This document shows positions 1 to 8,453 of a DNA stretch of 33,223 bases, one piece after another. Both the position numbers and the translations under genes were made by a program. Source of the DNA: Sphaerochaeta sp. UBA5849 (GTDB lineage Bacteria; Spirochaetota; Spirochaetia; Sphaerochaetales; Sphaerochaetaceae); NCBI GenBank assembly GCA_002432715.1, contig DJGJ01000054.1, positions 1-33,223 of the forward strand, written 5' to 3'. Position 1 is the stretch's first letter; each line of letters starts with the position of its first letter. A model generated the notes under the pieces. It saw only the letters and a program-made list of their open reading frames with translations, had not been told where the DNA came from and ran no database searches.

Positions 1-202
1 CATATGCTGTCTCCTCAGAATTATCATTCGTTTCATACAGGCAGACTCGTTCAATCGCCACGAACAAGAATGCCCTTATCAATAGAGTACGGGCAGAGGA
101 GACAATTGTCAACCAAAATTATAGATTCAAGGCTATCTATTATATTTTATATATTACTTATTATATATTTCAAGTTTCGTTATATTTTGTCGGTATACAC
201 AC
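1..202. other. Left-edge intergenic stretch
   Basis: No convincing coding region was found here on either strand. The right half is very AT-rich (runs of TATATT and TTATAT near 135-190), which suits promoter or spacer DNA of a gene lying outside the window. Reading frames that cross this stretch on the plus strand are antisense to the decarboxylase and have no family resemblance. Confidence 0.5.
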
Positions 203-227
203 AAAAAAGCCTACCAAGAGGTAGACC
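203..227 (-). terminator. Intrinsic terminator after the decarboxylase gene
   Basis: On the minus strand a CTACC/GGTAG stem with a TCTT loop, extended by flanking pairs, is followed directly by six T residues. It lies about 60 bp downstream of the decarboxylase stop codon, so it most simply ends that transcript. The stem is short, but the T-tract is in the right place. Confidence 0.6.
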
Positions 228-285
228 GAAAGAACATGCACGATTCAGTTTTGGGGAGACATGCATACATCACCTTGCCTGGTTC

Positions 286-1443
286 TCAGATCACCACCGT
301 TTGCAACGGCGGAAACCCGTTGAATTCTATGGCGGAGTAACTGCTGGTGTAGGCTCCTGTGGAAAGCCAATACAGCCTGTCTCCAACAGCAAGGCTCAGG
401 GGGAGATCATAGCGGTAATCCTCATACAGCGTATCCATGGAATCACAGGTCGGTCCTGCAAGAATTACCTGTTCCTGAGGCCCGTTGCGTTCACAACGTA
501 TCGGATAGTGGATGGCTTCCCCCAGGGTTTCCATAAGCCCGCCGAAGCGGCCGCAGTCCTGGTATATCCACCGCTCAAGCGCCGTTCGGGATTTACGGGA
601 GATGAGTACAATTTCCGAGACGAGCACCCCGGAATCACCAACAAGCGAACGTCCGGGTTCGATGATTATCTCAGGCAGTACATCCCCATAGTCTTCTTCC
701 AGGTACCGTTTGATCTCATCGGCATAGGTCTGAACCGGGTTTGTCCGTTCGCGGTAGGTGGCAGGGAACCCTCCTCCCATATTGATGCAGGAGAGGGTAA
801 GATCCTCATTCTCCTTAAGCCAGGTGAAGAGATAGCTGACCTTCGAGAGAGCACTGTCCCAAGCTGTGATGTCACGCTGCTGCGATCCCACATGAAACGA
901 GAGGCCCCAAGGCTGCAGGCCCAGCTTTCGTGCCAGCACCAGCAGGTCTCCTGCAAGATCGGGGCTGCAGCCGAACTTTCTGGAAAGCGGCCAGTCGGCA
1001 GTTTGGGCTCCCTCGGCCATCAGGCGGACCATGACCTTTGAGCCGGGGGCGGCCATCGCAATATTTCTCAAATCCCCTTCACTATCGGTAACGAACAATC
1101 GAATACCGGCAGCATAGAACTCCTTGATATGCTCAAACTTCTTGATGGTATTGCCGCAACTCATGCGATCGGCGCTGATCCCCAGCTCCTGCAGCCGACG
1201 CAGCTCATACACCGATGCCACATCAAAATTCGACCCTAGACGGTCAAGCAAGCGCAAAACATCCGGCGCGGGATTGGCTTTCACCGCATAATACACCTTC
1301 GCAAACGGAAGCGCCTGGCGAAGCTCATGGTATTTCTCTTCGATTACGTCGGAGAGAATCAGCTGGAACGGTGTCTCACGGCCCTGGGAATGTTCCAGCA
1401 CCCGTTGCCACCGTTCCTTAGACATTATTTCAGGTATGTTCAT
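286..1443 (-). CDS. PLP-dependent ornithine/lysine-type decarboxylase (fold type III)
   Basis: A 385-residue protein of the eukaryotic-type ornithine/diaminopimelate/lysine decarboxylase family, which removes CO2 from a basic amino acid to give a diamine such as putrescine or cadaverine. Visible motifs are YYAVKANP near residue 55 (the PLP-binding lysine), HVGSQ, the glycine-rich GGGFP, EPGRSLVGDSG for PLP phosphate binding, and GPTCDSMD with the catalytic Cys-Asp pair of the C-terminal barrel. Length is normal for the ornithine/lysine branch. The GPTCDSMD motif and lack of a diaminopimelate-type signature favour ornithine or lysine over diaminopimelate, but substrate is not settled. It lies 58 bp after a hydroxyacid dehydrogenase yet has its own consensus -35 and no Shine-Dalgarno site, so it may be transcribed separately as a leaderless mRNA. 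Confidence 0.85.
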   Translation of the reverse strand: MNIPEIMSKERWQRVLEHSQGRETPFQLILSDVIEEKYHELRQALPFAKVYYAVKANPAPDVLRLLDRLGSNFDVASVYELRRLQELGISADRMSCGNTIKKFEHIKEFYAAGIRLFVTDSEGDLRNIAMAAPGSKVMVRLMAEGAQTADWPLSRKFGCSPDLAGDLLVLARKLGLQPWGLSFHVGSQQRDITAWDSALSKVSYLFTWLKENEDLTLSCINMGGGFPATYRERTNPVQTYADEIKRYLEEDYGDVLPEIIIEPGRSLVGDSGVLVSEIVLISRKSRTALERWIYQDCGRFGGLMETLGEAIHYPIRCERNGPQEQVILAGPTCDSMDTLYEDYRYDLPLSLAVGDRLYWLSTGAYTSSYSAIEFNGFPPLQTVVI

Positions 1444-1450
1444 ATGGCTG

Positions 1451-1479
1451 ACTATGTAATTTCAGGTTCGTTATGTCAA
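1451..1479 (-). promoter_or_regulatory. Promoter for the decarboxylase, leaderless layout
   Basis: On the minus strand TTGACA (1479-1474), a 17-bp spacer and CATAGT (1456-1451) lie upstream, and the ATG at 1443 follows the -10 by 7 nt. The expected start of transcription falls on or next to the A of the ATG. No purine-rich ribosome binding site precedes the gene. Confidence 0.55.
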
Positions 1480-1500
1480 CCGGAAGACCAATACGTTCAC

Positions 1501-2457
1501 CTAAGCATTCACGACATTCTGGCTCTTGCCTGCAAGAAATGAACGCAGGTTGTCGACTGCAATGTCCATAAGCCGTTGCCTGCTCTCCTTCGGAGCCCAG
1601 CTGATGTGGGGAGTGATCAGGCAGTTTTTTGCAGTAAGAAGAGGATTGTCCTTCGTGATCGGTTCGGTCGAGACCACATCCAATCCTGCCGCATACACCT
1701 TGCCGCTGTTCAATGCATCGGCCAGGTCCTGCTCGACGATCAGAGGACCGCGGCTGTTGTTGAGGATGATCACCCCGTCCTTCATCTTTGCAATGGAGTC
1801 CTTGTTGATGATTCCCTTCGTAGCCTCAAAGAGCGGGCAGTGCAGGGAGATTACATCACTTCTCTGCAGCAGTTCATCCAGCGACACATACACATCCTGA
1901 TGTTTTGGATCTTGATAGGAATCATATGCAATGACCAGCATGCCGAAAGCACGGGCGATCCTTGCCACAGCCTGACCGATCCTGCCGTAGCCGATAAGGC
2001 CCATGGTCTTGCCTGCAAGCTCGATGAGCGGATAATCCCAGAAACAGAAATCAGGACTGCTTGTCCACCGTCCCTGCTTGACCGCATCACTGTGATGCTG
2101 GACATGATGGGCGATTTCCAAAAGCAGGGCAAAGGCGAACTGGGCGACGGCATCGGTGCCGTAGGTCGGGATGTTGCAAACAGGAATACCCTTTTCTTTC
2201 GCCGCCTGGGTATCGACTACATTGTAGCCGGTGGCGAGCACCCCGATATATTTGATGTTGGGAGCCTGCTCTATAACCTCCCTGCTCAGTGGAGTCTTGT
2301 TGGTGATGACGATATCGGCATCACCGATACGAGAGAGAATATCCTCTTCCTTGGTTCGATCGTAGACGGTCAGGGACCCAAGCTCGGCAAAGCCGTCCCA
2401 ACTCAGGTCTCCAGGGTTTTCGGTATAGCCATCAAGAATAACAATGGTGTGCTGCAT
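1501..2457 (-). CDS. D-isomer 2-hydroxyacid dehydrogenase (hydroxypyruvate/glycerate type)
   Basis: A 318-residue NAD(P)-dependent oxidoreductase that interconverts a 2-keto acid and a D-2-hydroxy acid in the cytoplasm. The Rossmann motif GLIGYGRIGQ is at about residues 153-162. The catalytic triad of the family is visible as Arg236 (NNSRGPL), Glu265 (VSTEP) and His284 (TPHISWAPKESR). The His followed by SWAP is typical of the glycerate/hydroxypyruvate reductase branch, so that activity is the best guess. An AAAGGAG ribosome site sits 6 nt before the ATG. It begins 59 bp after the receiver gene and may be the last member of the sensor-kinase operon. Confidence 0.85.
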   Translation of the reverse strand: MQHTIVILDGYTENPGDLSWDGFAELGSLTVYDRTKEEDILSRIGDADIVITNKTPLSREVIEQAPNIKYIGVLATGYNVVDTQAAKEKGIPVCNIPTYGTDAVAQFAFALLLEIAHHVQHHSDAVKQGRWTSSPDFCFWDYPLIELAGKTMGLIGYGRIGQAVARIARAFGMLVIAYDSYQDPKHQDVYVSLDELLQRSDVISLHCPLFEATKGIINKDSIAKMKDGVIILNNSRGPLIVEQDLADALNSGKVYAAGLDVVSTEPITKDNPLLTAKNCLITPHISWAPKESRQRLMDIAVDNLRSFLAGKSQNVVNA

Positions 2458-2516
2458 GGAAGCTCCTTTACAATGGTTTCTCCTAATTATAGCACGAAAG
2501 GGCAGGAAAAATCTGC

Positions 2517-2936
2517 CTATACCCTATCTGCCATCCGCTGCTTCAGATTCTCGCTGATCCCCAGCTTGCCACGAAGAATGTGCTTGATCGCCTCAAGCAG
2601 GACGGCGGGACTTGCATGCTTCATGATGTACCCGTTCGCACCACTGGCGATGGCCCGTTCCCCATAGAGGTTTTCGTCGTGCATGGAGACCACCAGGATT
2701 TTTAGCTTGGGATGGCGGGTCCTGCACTCACTGACTAGTGTCAGTCCGCTCTCACCCAACAGGGAGATGTCGACGATTGCAAGTGTCGGGTCAACGGCAT
2801 CGAGCAGCTGCCTCCCTTCCGAAAGGGACCCGGCCTCGCCGATGCACTCCAAACCCAATCCTTCACGCACCAGTGCGCTTATACCGCTTCTATAGAGCGG
2901 ATGATCGTCAATAATGACAAACGTATTCTTTTTCAT
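2517..2936 (-). CDS. Receiver-only response regulator (NarL-like, no HTH)
   Basis: A 139-residue protein consisting of one CheY-like receiver domain. The acidic pair is Asp10-Asp11, the phospho-acceptor is Asp56 (AIVDIS) and the conserved lysine is Lys106 (GYIMKHASP). The sequence is NarL/FixJ-like, a class that normally carries a LuxR-type HTH after the receiver and runs to about 210 residues. Here the protein ends after LGISENLKQRMADRV, and only 59 bp separate it from the next gene, so no HTH is encoded nearby. Its ATG overlaps the kinase stop codon (ATGA), so it is the obvious partner of that kinase. It could be a natural single-domain regulator or a truncated one. Confidence 0.85.
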   Translation of the reverse strand: MKKNTFVIIDDHPLYRSGISALVREGLGLECIGEAGSLSEGRQLLDAVDPTLAIVDISLLGESGLTLVSECRTRHPKLKILVVSMHDENLYGERAIASGANGYIMKHASPAVLLEAIKHILRGKLGISENLKQRMADRV

Positions 2937-5050
2937 GCACCCTCCTGCAGGGAAACCCTGCAGCTGACCACCGTTCCAGAAGGAGACGATGCGATATGCA
3001 GGTCACCACCGATCAGGTTGGCTCGATAGGTAAGGATCTTCATTCCCATACCGCTTGCCGTCCTGCCTTTCTTCACTTCAAAGCCTACCCCGTCGTCGAC
3101 AACCTCCACCGTTGCCGATTGCTCATCATGCAGCAAGTTGACCGTAATCCGGGTGGCTTTTGCGTGTTTGAGTGCGTTGTTCAACGCCTCCTGGATAATG
3201 CGATACAGCTGAATTGCCTGCTGCTTGTCATCAATGTGGAAGCCCGGCTGGATTTCGAGGGTGACCATATTTCCATCGGTGACGTTCTTCGACTTCACCA
3301 GCTGCATCACGGAAGCAACAAAGCCGTTGTCCTGCAGATCGGAGGGGAACAGGTCCCGGGCGATCTGCTTGGCTGTATAGGCACTCTTGAGTGCCGACTC
3401 GCTGATATTCTTGGCCAATTGCCGGGCTCCGGCCAATTCTGTCTTCTTGAGCGCCGACTCAAGCGTAGCGGCAAGCATTCCCAGTGCTGCCAGATCCTGG
3501 CACAAATCGTCGTGGATGTCCTGCCCGATGCGGGTCATGATGTTATTCGAAACCTCCAACAGTTCTTGCTCGAGCTCCTTGCGTTGGGCAATCTCTCTCT
3601 TCAGTTGTTTGTTGGCCGCCACAAGCTCGCCGGTGCGCTCATGCACCTCCCGTTGCAGGATAAGTTCACGGTCCTTCTCCAAGGACATGATCAAGGCCCC
3701 TTTCATGGAAGTAGTGATCAGATCCCGAAGCGAGGCATACACATGCATGTCCTTGGCATCGGGAGTGCAGATGAAATACCCCATCTGCTCCGATCCGAAT
3801 TGCAGGGATTCGCATACATAAGCCTGAAAATCTTTGGGGAGGCCTTGGGGAAGCAGCGAACGGGTGGAGAACTGTTGCCCGTTGGGGGTAAAAATCTGGA
3901 CTTCCTCACCATTGAGGAGCATGAAAAGACTTGCCCGGCTTGTGTTTTTCCTGCGTTCATCGACCATTACCACAGCCGCAAACCGAATACCCAACCGCTT
4001 CAGGCCATGGGACAATTCAACGAGTATCTCCTCGAGCTTGAACGTCCTGACAACAGCGGCTTCGATACGCCTGAGAAAAGCTGAACGTGAACGTTCTCCA
4101 ACCTGCAAGGAGAACAGGTTTCTCAGACGCATCTGCAGTTGGTCGACTGTGGATGCTGCATCCCCCGTACCGCCGTTCATACAGCCGCAGCTCTGCCGAA
4201 TGACAAAGGATGTGCTCAGGTCGGCGACCATGCTGGTCGGTTCGGAGGAACCCAATCCCAGTTCCGTTGTCAAATAACCGATGGCTCTTCTTCCGAGTTC
4301 ACTGGTAGGCTGATGGATGGTGGTAAGGGCGGGAATGGAGAGGACGCTGTAGGGAATATCGTCAAAGCCCGTTACCGATACCTGGGCAGGTACGCGGATT
4401 CCATGCTCCTCCAATGCCCTGATGGAACCGAAAGCCATCTGGTCATTGGCAGCAACGACTGCATCGAAGTTCCAGTGTCCTTCGATCAAAGCGATTGTTG
4501 TCTCATATGCCCGCTCTTCCAGAAAATCTGCATAGAGTATTACAGGTTCAGCCTCGGGAAGGAGTTCGGACAGCGTATGTAAAAACTCACTCTTGCGTGC
4601 TTCGCTCTCCGGGTGTCCCTCAGGCCCTGCAAGGAACAAGAACCGCCTGCGGTGGTGCACCTCCACCAGATGGCTGGTCAGCTGAACCATGCCGCAACCT
4701 GCTTGGGGACGCAGGGTGTACACGTTATCGAATTCCAGGCCGATCGAGACGATGGGCATATGGGAGAAGGAAGCCAGATAGCCGGCGATGCGCTCCCGCG
4801 AAAATGAGGAGCCCATGGTATTGGTCATGACGATCAGACCATCAAGCCGGGTCTTTGCGGCCAGATTGAAGGCTGTATCGTCCAATGCCCCCGACTTGGT
4901 AAGTGTTTCAGTGTTGCTCCCTTCATAGAAGATGAGCTGCACGGGATAGCGCCTTGCTTCCTCCAAGGCGCCGTGAAAGACGAGATTCTGATAGTACTCA
5001 TCAAACTGGGTTGCCAAAAACCCAATTCGTTTCGGCTCTGCAGTTCCCAT
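2933..5050 (-). CDS. Cytosolic LacI-type sugar-sensor histidine kinase fusion
   Basis: About 705 residues from the ATG at 5050; the frame stays open to a GTG at 5143 but the extra residues look non-native. The N-terminal 290 residues match the ligand-binding half of LacI/GalR regulators (IGFLATQFDEYYQ, LDGLIVMTNT, DAVVAANDQMAFGSIRALEEHG, SVTGFDDIPYS, TTIHQPTSELGRRA) without the HTH. A poorly defined central region follows, then a coiled segment, a HisKA_3 dimerisation domain with the phospho-acceptor His in IGQDIHDDLCQDL, and a HATPase domain (EALNNALKHA, DDGVGF, GMGMKI). No signal peptide or membrane segment is seen, so it should sense a sugar or sugar phosphate inside the cell. It overlaps the receiver gene by 4 bp. 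No Shine-Dalgarno site is evident; a TATACT hexamer lies 9 nt upstream of the ATG. Confidence 0.85.
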   Translation of the reverse strand: MGTAEPKRIGFLATQFDEYYQNLVFHGALEEARRYPVQLIFYEGSNTETLTKSGALDDTAFNLAAKTRLDGLIVMTNTMGSSFSRERIAGYLASFSHMPIVSIGLEFDNVYTLRPQAGCGMVQLTSHLVEVHHRRRFLFLAGPEGHPESEARKSEFLHTLSELLPEAEPVILYADFLEERAYETTIALIEGHWNFDAVVAANDQMAFGSIRALEEHGIRVPAQVSVTGFDDIPYSVLSIPALTTIHQPTSELGRRAIGYLTTELGLGSSEPTSMVADLSTSFVIRQSCGCMNGGTGDAASTVDQLQMRLRNLFSLQVGERSRSAFLRRIEAAVVRTFKLEEILVELSHGLKRLGIRFAAVVMVDERRKNTSRASLFMLLNGEEVQIFTPNGQQFSTRSLLPQGLPKDFQAYVCESLQFGSEQMGYFICTPDAKDMHVYASLRDLITTSMKGALIMSLEKDRELILQREVHERTGELVAANKQLKREIAQRKELEQELLEVSNNIMTRIGQDIHDDLCQDLAALGMLAATLESALKKTELAGARQLAKNISESALKSAYTAKQIARDLFPSDLQDNGFVASVMQLVKSKNVTDGNMVTLEIQPGFHIDDKQQAIQLYRIIQEALNNALKHAKATRITVNLLHDEQSATVEVVDDGVGFEVKKGRTASGMGMKILTYRANLIGGDLHIASSPSGTVVSCRVSLQEGA

Positions 5051-5127
5051 ATAGTTGAGAGTATAGCCCACATTCAGAGATATGATGGATGTTTTTACAG
5101 CTATTATCAGTTCATACCCACTGTTCC

Positions 5128-5157
5128 TTGACAGAGCAAACACAGCCTCTTCATACT
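5128..5157 (+). promoter_or_regulatory. Promoter for the FUSC-type gene, leaderless layout
   Basis: TTGACA at 5128-5133, an 18-bp spacer, and CATACT at 5152-5157, with the ATG at 5165 only 7 nt further on. No ribosome binding site is present in the short gap. It lies in the space divergent from the sensor kinase gene. Confidence 0.55.
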
Positions 5158-5164
5158 TGCCTGC

Positions 5165-5650
5165 ATGAAACGACAGCTCTTCAACCCCATTTTCCTGCTC
5201 TATATCACCAAATGCCTCATCGGAACCATAGTTTGCTATGGATTCTACAAAGCTTTTCCCCAGTACTATCTCTCCTGGTCGATCGTGAGCCTCTTGTTGG
5301 TGTTGGCCCCCGACTGGGACAACTCCATCTCACTGCCTATTGCACGGATCAAGGCAAATATCACCGGGGCTCTGATAGGACTGTCCTGCTTCACCTTGCC
5401 GCTCAACCAACTGACACAATTATGCGTCGGGGTGGTGCTCACCATAGCTGTCTGCACAATCCTCAGGATTCCCACCTCCACACGAAGCGCGTTGGCGGCC
5501 CTGGCCATCGTACTGCTGCAGGAGATGGGCAAGCCCATGTGGTCCTATGCCCTGCAGCGCATCGCAGCAGTACTGCTGGGCTGCCTGGTCGGCTTGGCAC
5601 TCACCCTCTCCTTCCAATACGTTGAGCGGTTGCTTGGAAAGGAACGTTGA
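5165..5650 (+). CDS. Small FUSC/aromatic-acid-exporter-like membrane protein
   Basis: A 161-residue, very hydrophobic protein with about four membrane segments, ending in a short charged tail (YVERLLGKER). The opening KRQLFNPIFLLYITKCLIGTI, the middle APDWDNSISLPIARIKANITGALIG and the R-x-TSTRSALAALAIVLLQE stretch resemble the membrane part of FUSC/aromatic acid exporter family 1 proteins. Full-size members carry an additional cytoplasmic domain, so this is a short, membrane-only version. A transport role is likely; the substrate cannot be told. The stop is 3 bp from the stop of the convergent KamA-family gene. Confidence 0.65.
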   Translation: MKRQLFNPIFLLYITKCLIGTIVCYGFYKAFPQYYLSWSIVSLLLVLAPDWDNSISLPIARIKANITGALIGLSCFTLPLNQLTQLCVGVVLTIAVCTILRIPTSTRSALAALAIVLLQEMGKPMWSYALQRIAAVLLGCLVGLALTLSFQYVERLLGKER

Positions 5651-5653
5651 CGC

Positions 5654-7786
5654 TTACTTGGTCATTCCTTCGAACACAGGACTCCTGGGCTCCAGGCTGC
5701 CTGCAGAATATCCCCAAATGGTGGCGTATTCGCTGACATCCTCACCCATTTCTGCAAGCTGGTTGAGGTAGTAGGCTATCGATTTGGATTCAATGACAAT
5801 TACATACCCCATGTCCTCGATTACCTTGCTGTGAGGCCTGGTATGGTCGAACTCGAAGCGGAGGATGCGCCTGCCGTCCTCCGTGATCCCGATGGTTCGG
5901 TAGGTATTGCTCTTGCCGACTCCGGGGAGGTTGAGGGTGTTGCGATCGGGGGAGATAAAAGGAATCTCATCACCTTTGCGGATCGAGTCGATCTGCTCGA
6001 CCATTTTCTCTGCGTCCTGCATGAAGGTGCGGATGGTGGCATGGTAGCGTTGGGCTATTTGACCGATGGAACTTTCCTCGACCTGCTCCTGCGTACTGCG
6101 GGCATTGGTCGCAAACAGTTCGCGGTTCTCCTTGAAGCCCTTGACACTGAAATTGTAATAGGGAAGCACCCCGATGTCATTGAGAACCTTGCGAAGCTTC
6201 GCCGAATGGCCCCTGCGGCTTGCTGCAACAGTGAAGACCTCCTGGTTGGTGACCGCCCAGCCGGCATCGAGCAACCTGCGCACTGCTTTCTTGGTTTCGG
6301 GAGTCACCTCCATCGCCGAGGAGACATGGGTCTGCACAACACACTGGTCGATGCCTACCTCCCCCGCCTTCACTTTAAAGTCGGCCAGCACCTGGGCAAG
6401 CTGGGTCGTTACCCGCTGTGGAAGATACACAGGTATCTTGGTCCCCAGGCGGACCCGTCTCATTGGCGCGTATTGTTCATCAAGGCTGCGAGCCTTGTTG
6501 TCCTCTATCTTCTGCTTTGCCATGACCAGCACGGCATCCAAAATGGTTTTCAAGGATGAAACCGAGCTCATAAATGCATCGCCGCCGGTGATGAGGATGT
6601 CCCACAGATACGGATCGTTTCTGAAGTACTCCATGTTCAGCTCAAGCTGGTCCTTCCAGCTTCTCTTGGGTCGCAGCTTCTCCAGTTCAAAGTTGAAGCG
6701 GCCTGCCTGGAAGTCATACATCCGCTGGCAGTAGGCACAAAGACCTCCGCAGGCCCTTCCCATGGTATCGGGAATGAAGATGGCGACATTGGGATAGCGG
6801 CGGTGAACGTTGTGGGAGGGAAGCAGCCAGCCAGCGGCATTTGGCTCGCCGGGCTTTGCTATGTCCTCCTTCTCCCATGCCACGATTGAGCCGAACTCCT
6901 CAACCAGATCCTGGCTGTAGAAGAGGTAGCTGCGAATTGCTTCGTCACTGTGAGGATGTTCCTGACGCTCAAGCGGGCGGGTGTCGATCAGGGAGAGAAA
7001 GTACGGCGTGGCGAAGATGGGAATCCCTTTCCGCTCTGCTTCGCGCATGATGCCGAGGGTCTTTTCATCCATGCTGTAATCCAGGTAGCGGTTCAAATCA
7101 TCGGCATTTCTGATGGCAAAATGCAAATGGAACCGATCATCCTTCCACCACAGCAACACCTGTTTGCGTTTCTCGGCTGCCGTCATCCCTTCCTTGAATT
7201 GATACAACGCCCGAGGCTTTTCCTGATCCTCGATCCGCTCGATCAAGAGTTGTACGATGCGCTCCTTGTTCTTTGCCCTCCAGGCAATGACCTCTTGATC
7301 AAGGCCGCTGGGATGGCGTTCCATCCACTCCAAGACTCTGCTTCGTGGCGGGATTTCCCGTTCTTCCACACCGCTCAGTTGGGCCAGCAGGTGTGCCATG
7401 TCCTCTACAAAATCAACGGTGCAGGAACACTCTTTGCCCAGCAGGACACTACGAAGCAAGCCGATTGGATGGGAAACGACCTTCTGCCCATGGAGGTTTC
7501 CATCCTCGAATGCCTGGCCCTCATGGTCCAGGTAATCCATGATACGAAGGTATGCCATGGATGTACTCATCAGTTTGTAATAGTCCTGTTCGGTCTGCTC
7601 CTCTCTGGTATAATAGGCCCAAGCCTTGGGGTAATGCTGTTGCATGACAGCTGAAAAATGCTCACGCAGGTGCGCAACGAGGGCCGCATCATCAAGCTTT
7701 TGGTCAAGGAACAGGGCGACAACCTCGGGGTTGTCTTGCTTCATCTTGGCGACAAGTTCAGTAATGCGTTCGTCGTGTGTTTTCAT
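5654..7786 (-). CDS. KamA-family radical SAM aminomutase-like protein with long N-terminal extension
   Basis: A 710-residue protein related to lysine 2,3-aminomutase, which uses a 4Fe-4S cluster, S-adenosylmethionine and PLP to move an amino group. The cluster motif CxxxCxxC is Cys346, Cys350 and Cys353 (GRACGGLCAYCQRMYDF). ITGGDAFMSS is the SAM-binding GGDA segment and LGTKIPVYLPQRVT matches the barrel strand seen in KamA. A lysine in LPGVGKSNTYR (about Lys625) is the best candidate for the PLP lysine. KamA proteins are usually about 420-470 residues; here roughly 270-300 extra residues precede the radical SAM core. The substrate is unknown. The gene has TTGACA-18-TATCTT directly before its ATG. 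Confidence 0.8.
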   Translation of the reverse strand: MKTHDERITELVAKMKQDNPEVVALFLDQKLDDAALVAHLREHFSAVMQQHYPKAWAYYTREEQTEQDYYKLMSTSMAYLRIMDYLDHEGQAFEDGNLHGQKVVSHPIGLLRSVLLGKECSCTVDFVEDMAHLLAQLSGVEEREIPPRSRVLEWMERHPSGLDQEVIAWRAKNKERIVQLLIERIEDQEKPRALYQFKEGMTAAEKRKQVLLWWKDDRFHLHFAIRNADDLNRYLDYSMDEKTLGIMREAERKGIPIFATPYFLSLIDTRPLERQEHPHSDEAIRSYLFYSQDLVEEFGSIVAWEKEDIAKPGEPNAAGWLLPSHNVHRRYPNVAIFIPDTMGRACGGLCAYCQRMYDFQAGRFNFELEKLRPKRSWKDQLELNMEYFRNDPYLWDILITGGDAFMSSVSSLKTILDAVLVMAKQKIEDNKARSLDEQYAPMRRVRLGTKIPVYLPQRVTTQLAQVLADFKVKAGEVGIDQCVVQTHVSSAMEVTPETKKAVRRLLDAGWAVTNQEVFTVAASRRGHSAKLRKVLNDIGVLPYYNFSVKGFKENRELFATNARSTQEQVEESSIGQIAQRYHATIRTFMQDAEKMVEQIDSIRKGDEIPFISPDRNTLNLPGVGKSNTYRTIGITEDGRRILRFEFDHTRPHSKVIEDMGYVIVIESKSIAYYLNQLAEMGEDVSEYATIWGYSAGSLEPRSPVFEGMTK

Positions 7787-7792
7787 GCACTA

Positions 7793-7822
7793 AAGATACA
7801 GGGAGAGTTTGCCAAGTGTCAA
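7793..7822 (-). promoter_or_regulatory. Promoter for the KamA-family gene, leaderless layout
   Basis: On the minus strand a perfect TTGACA (7822-7817), an 18-bp spacer and TATCTT (7798-7793) are followed after 6 nt by the ATG at 7786. There is no Shine-Dalgarno sequence. Confidence 0.6.
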
Positions 7823-7947
7823 GGTTTCTATCTTATTACTTATATTATATATACTTAAAAATATACAATCAGTCAAATTTCACTCCATGCAACACCAAAA
7901 AGATGACACAAGCACGTATGCAACAAAATCAGGGAATCATGTTGCAA

Positions 7948-8343
7948 TTAGTCAATTATTACATGTTCGATAGTGTAGGAACCTATACTTCCTTCAACCG
8001 CCTGGACTTGCACCAAGAGATAGAGAACAAGTCGGTCACGTACTGTTATATGAATCTCTTCCGACCAAAGATCAGATCTTTCAGACTTCAGAGGATTCTC
8101 ATGCATGCTCGTCTCGTACGCAACCGAACCATCAATCCTTACATTGTCTGTGGAATATGCATACAGCATCAATTGCAAATTTCCCGTAAGGTCCTTAATC
8201 CTGAACGAGTGGGTTTTACCATCGTCAGGGACGGTAACAACCCAATAATCCCAATCGGCATCAGAAGAAATCGCTCCCTTTCCGGTTTTTCTCAAGAGAA
8301 CCGTTGCTTGTTCACGTACATCGTTGGGCTCCTCATGAAGTCC
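7948..8343 (-). pseudogene. Remnant of an exported pre-peptidase C-terminal (PPC) domain protein
   Basis: On the minus strand the frame reads HEEPNDVREQATVLL, then ISSDADWDYWVVTVPDDGKTHSFRI and a beta-rich tail ending IGSYTIEHVIID. EPND...Q.A, DxDYW and VTVP are the hallmarks of PPC domains, secreted beta-sandwich modules that bind carbohydrate or protein. The domain is nearly complete (about 130 residues), but the frame has no ATG: it is cut by a TGA at 8346-8344. Upstream of that stop the same frame gives a hydrophobic stretch (VLSICTGILGGLV) like a signal peptide. The simplest reading is a small secreted or lipoprotein gene broken by a stop at the signal-peptide/domain junction. A TTG at 8295 could start only a shortened domain with no export signal. 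The rest of the 7787-8513 gap is AT-rich and shows nothing else. Confidence 0.5.
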
Positions 8344-8453
8344 TCACACCAAACCACCAAGAATACCAGTACAAATTGAAAGCACACAGTCAGTATTCTT
8401 CCTTGCCCCACTACGCTCAAAGTAGTATCTTAGCTCTGTCGGGCCTCTTTGCC

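Noticed and set aside
4..1041. 345-codon plus-strand frame over the left edge
   Set aside because: It is antisense to the decarboxylase, whose PLP and catalytic motifs are clear on the minus strand; the frame shows no family resemblance.
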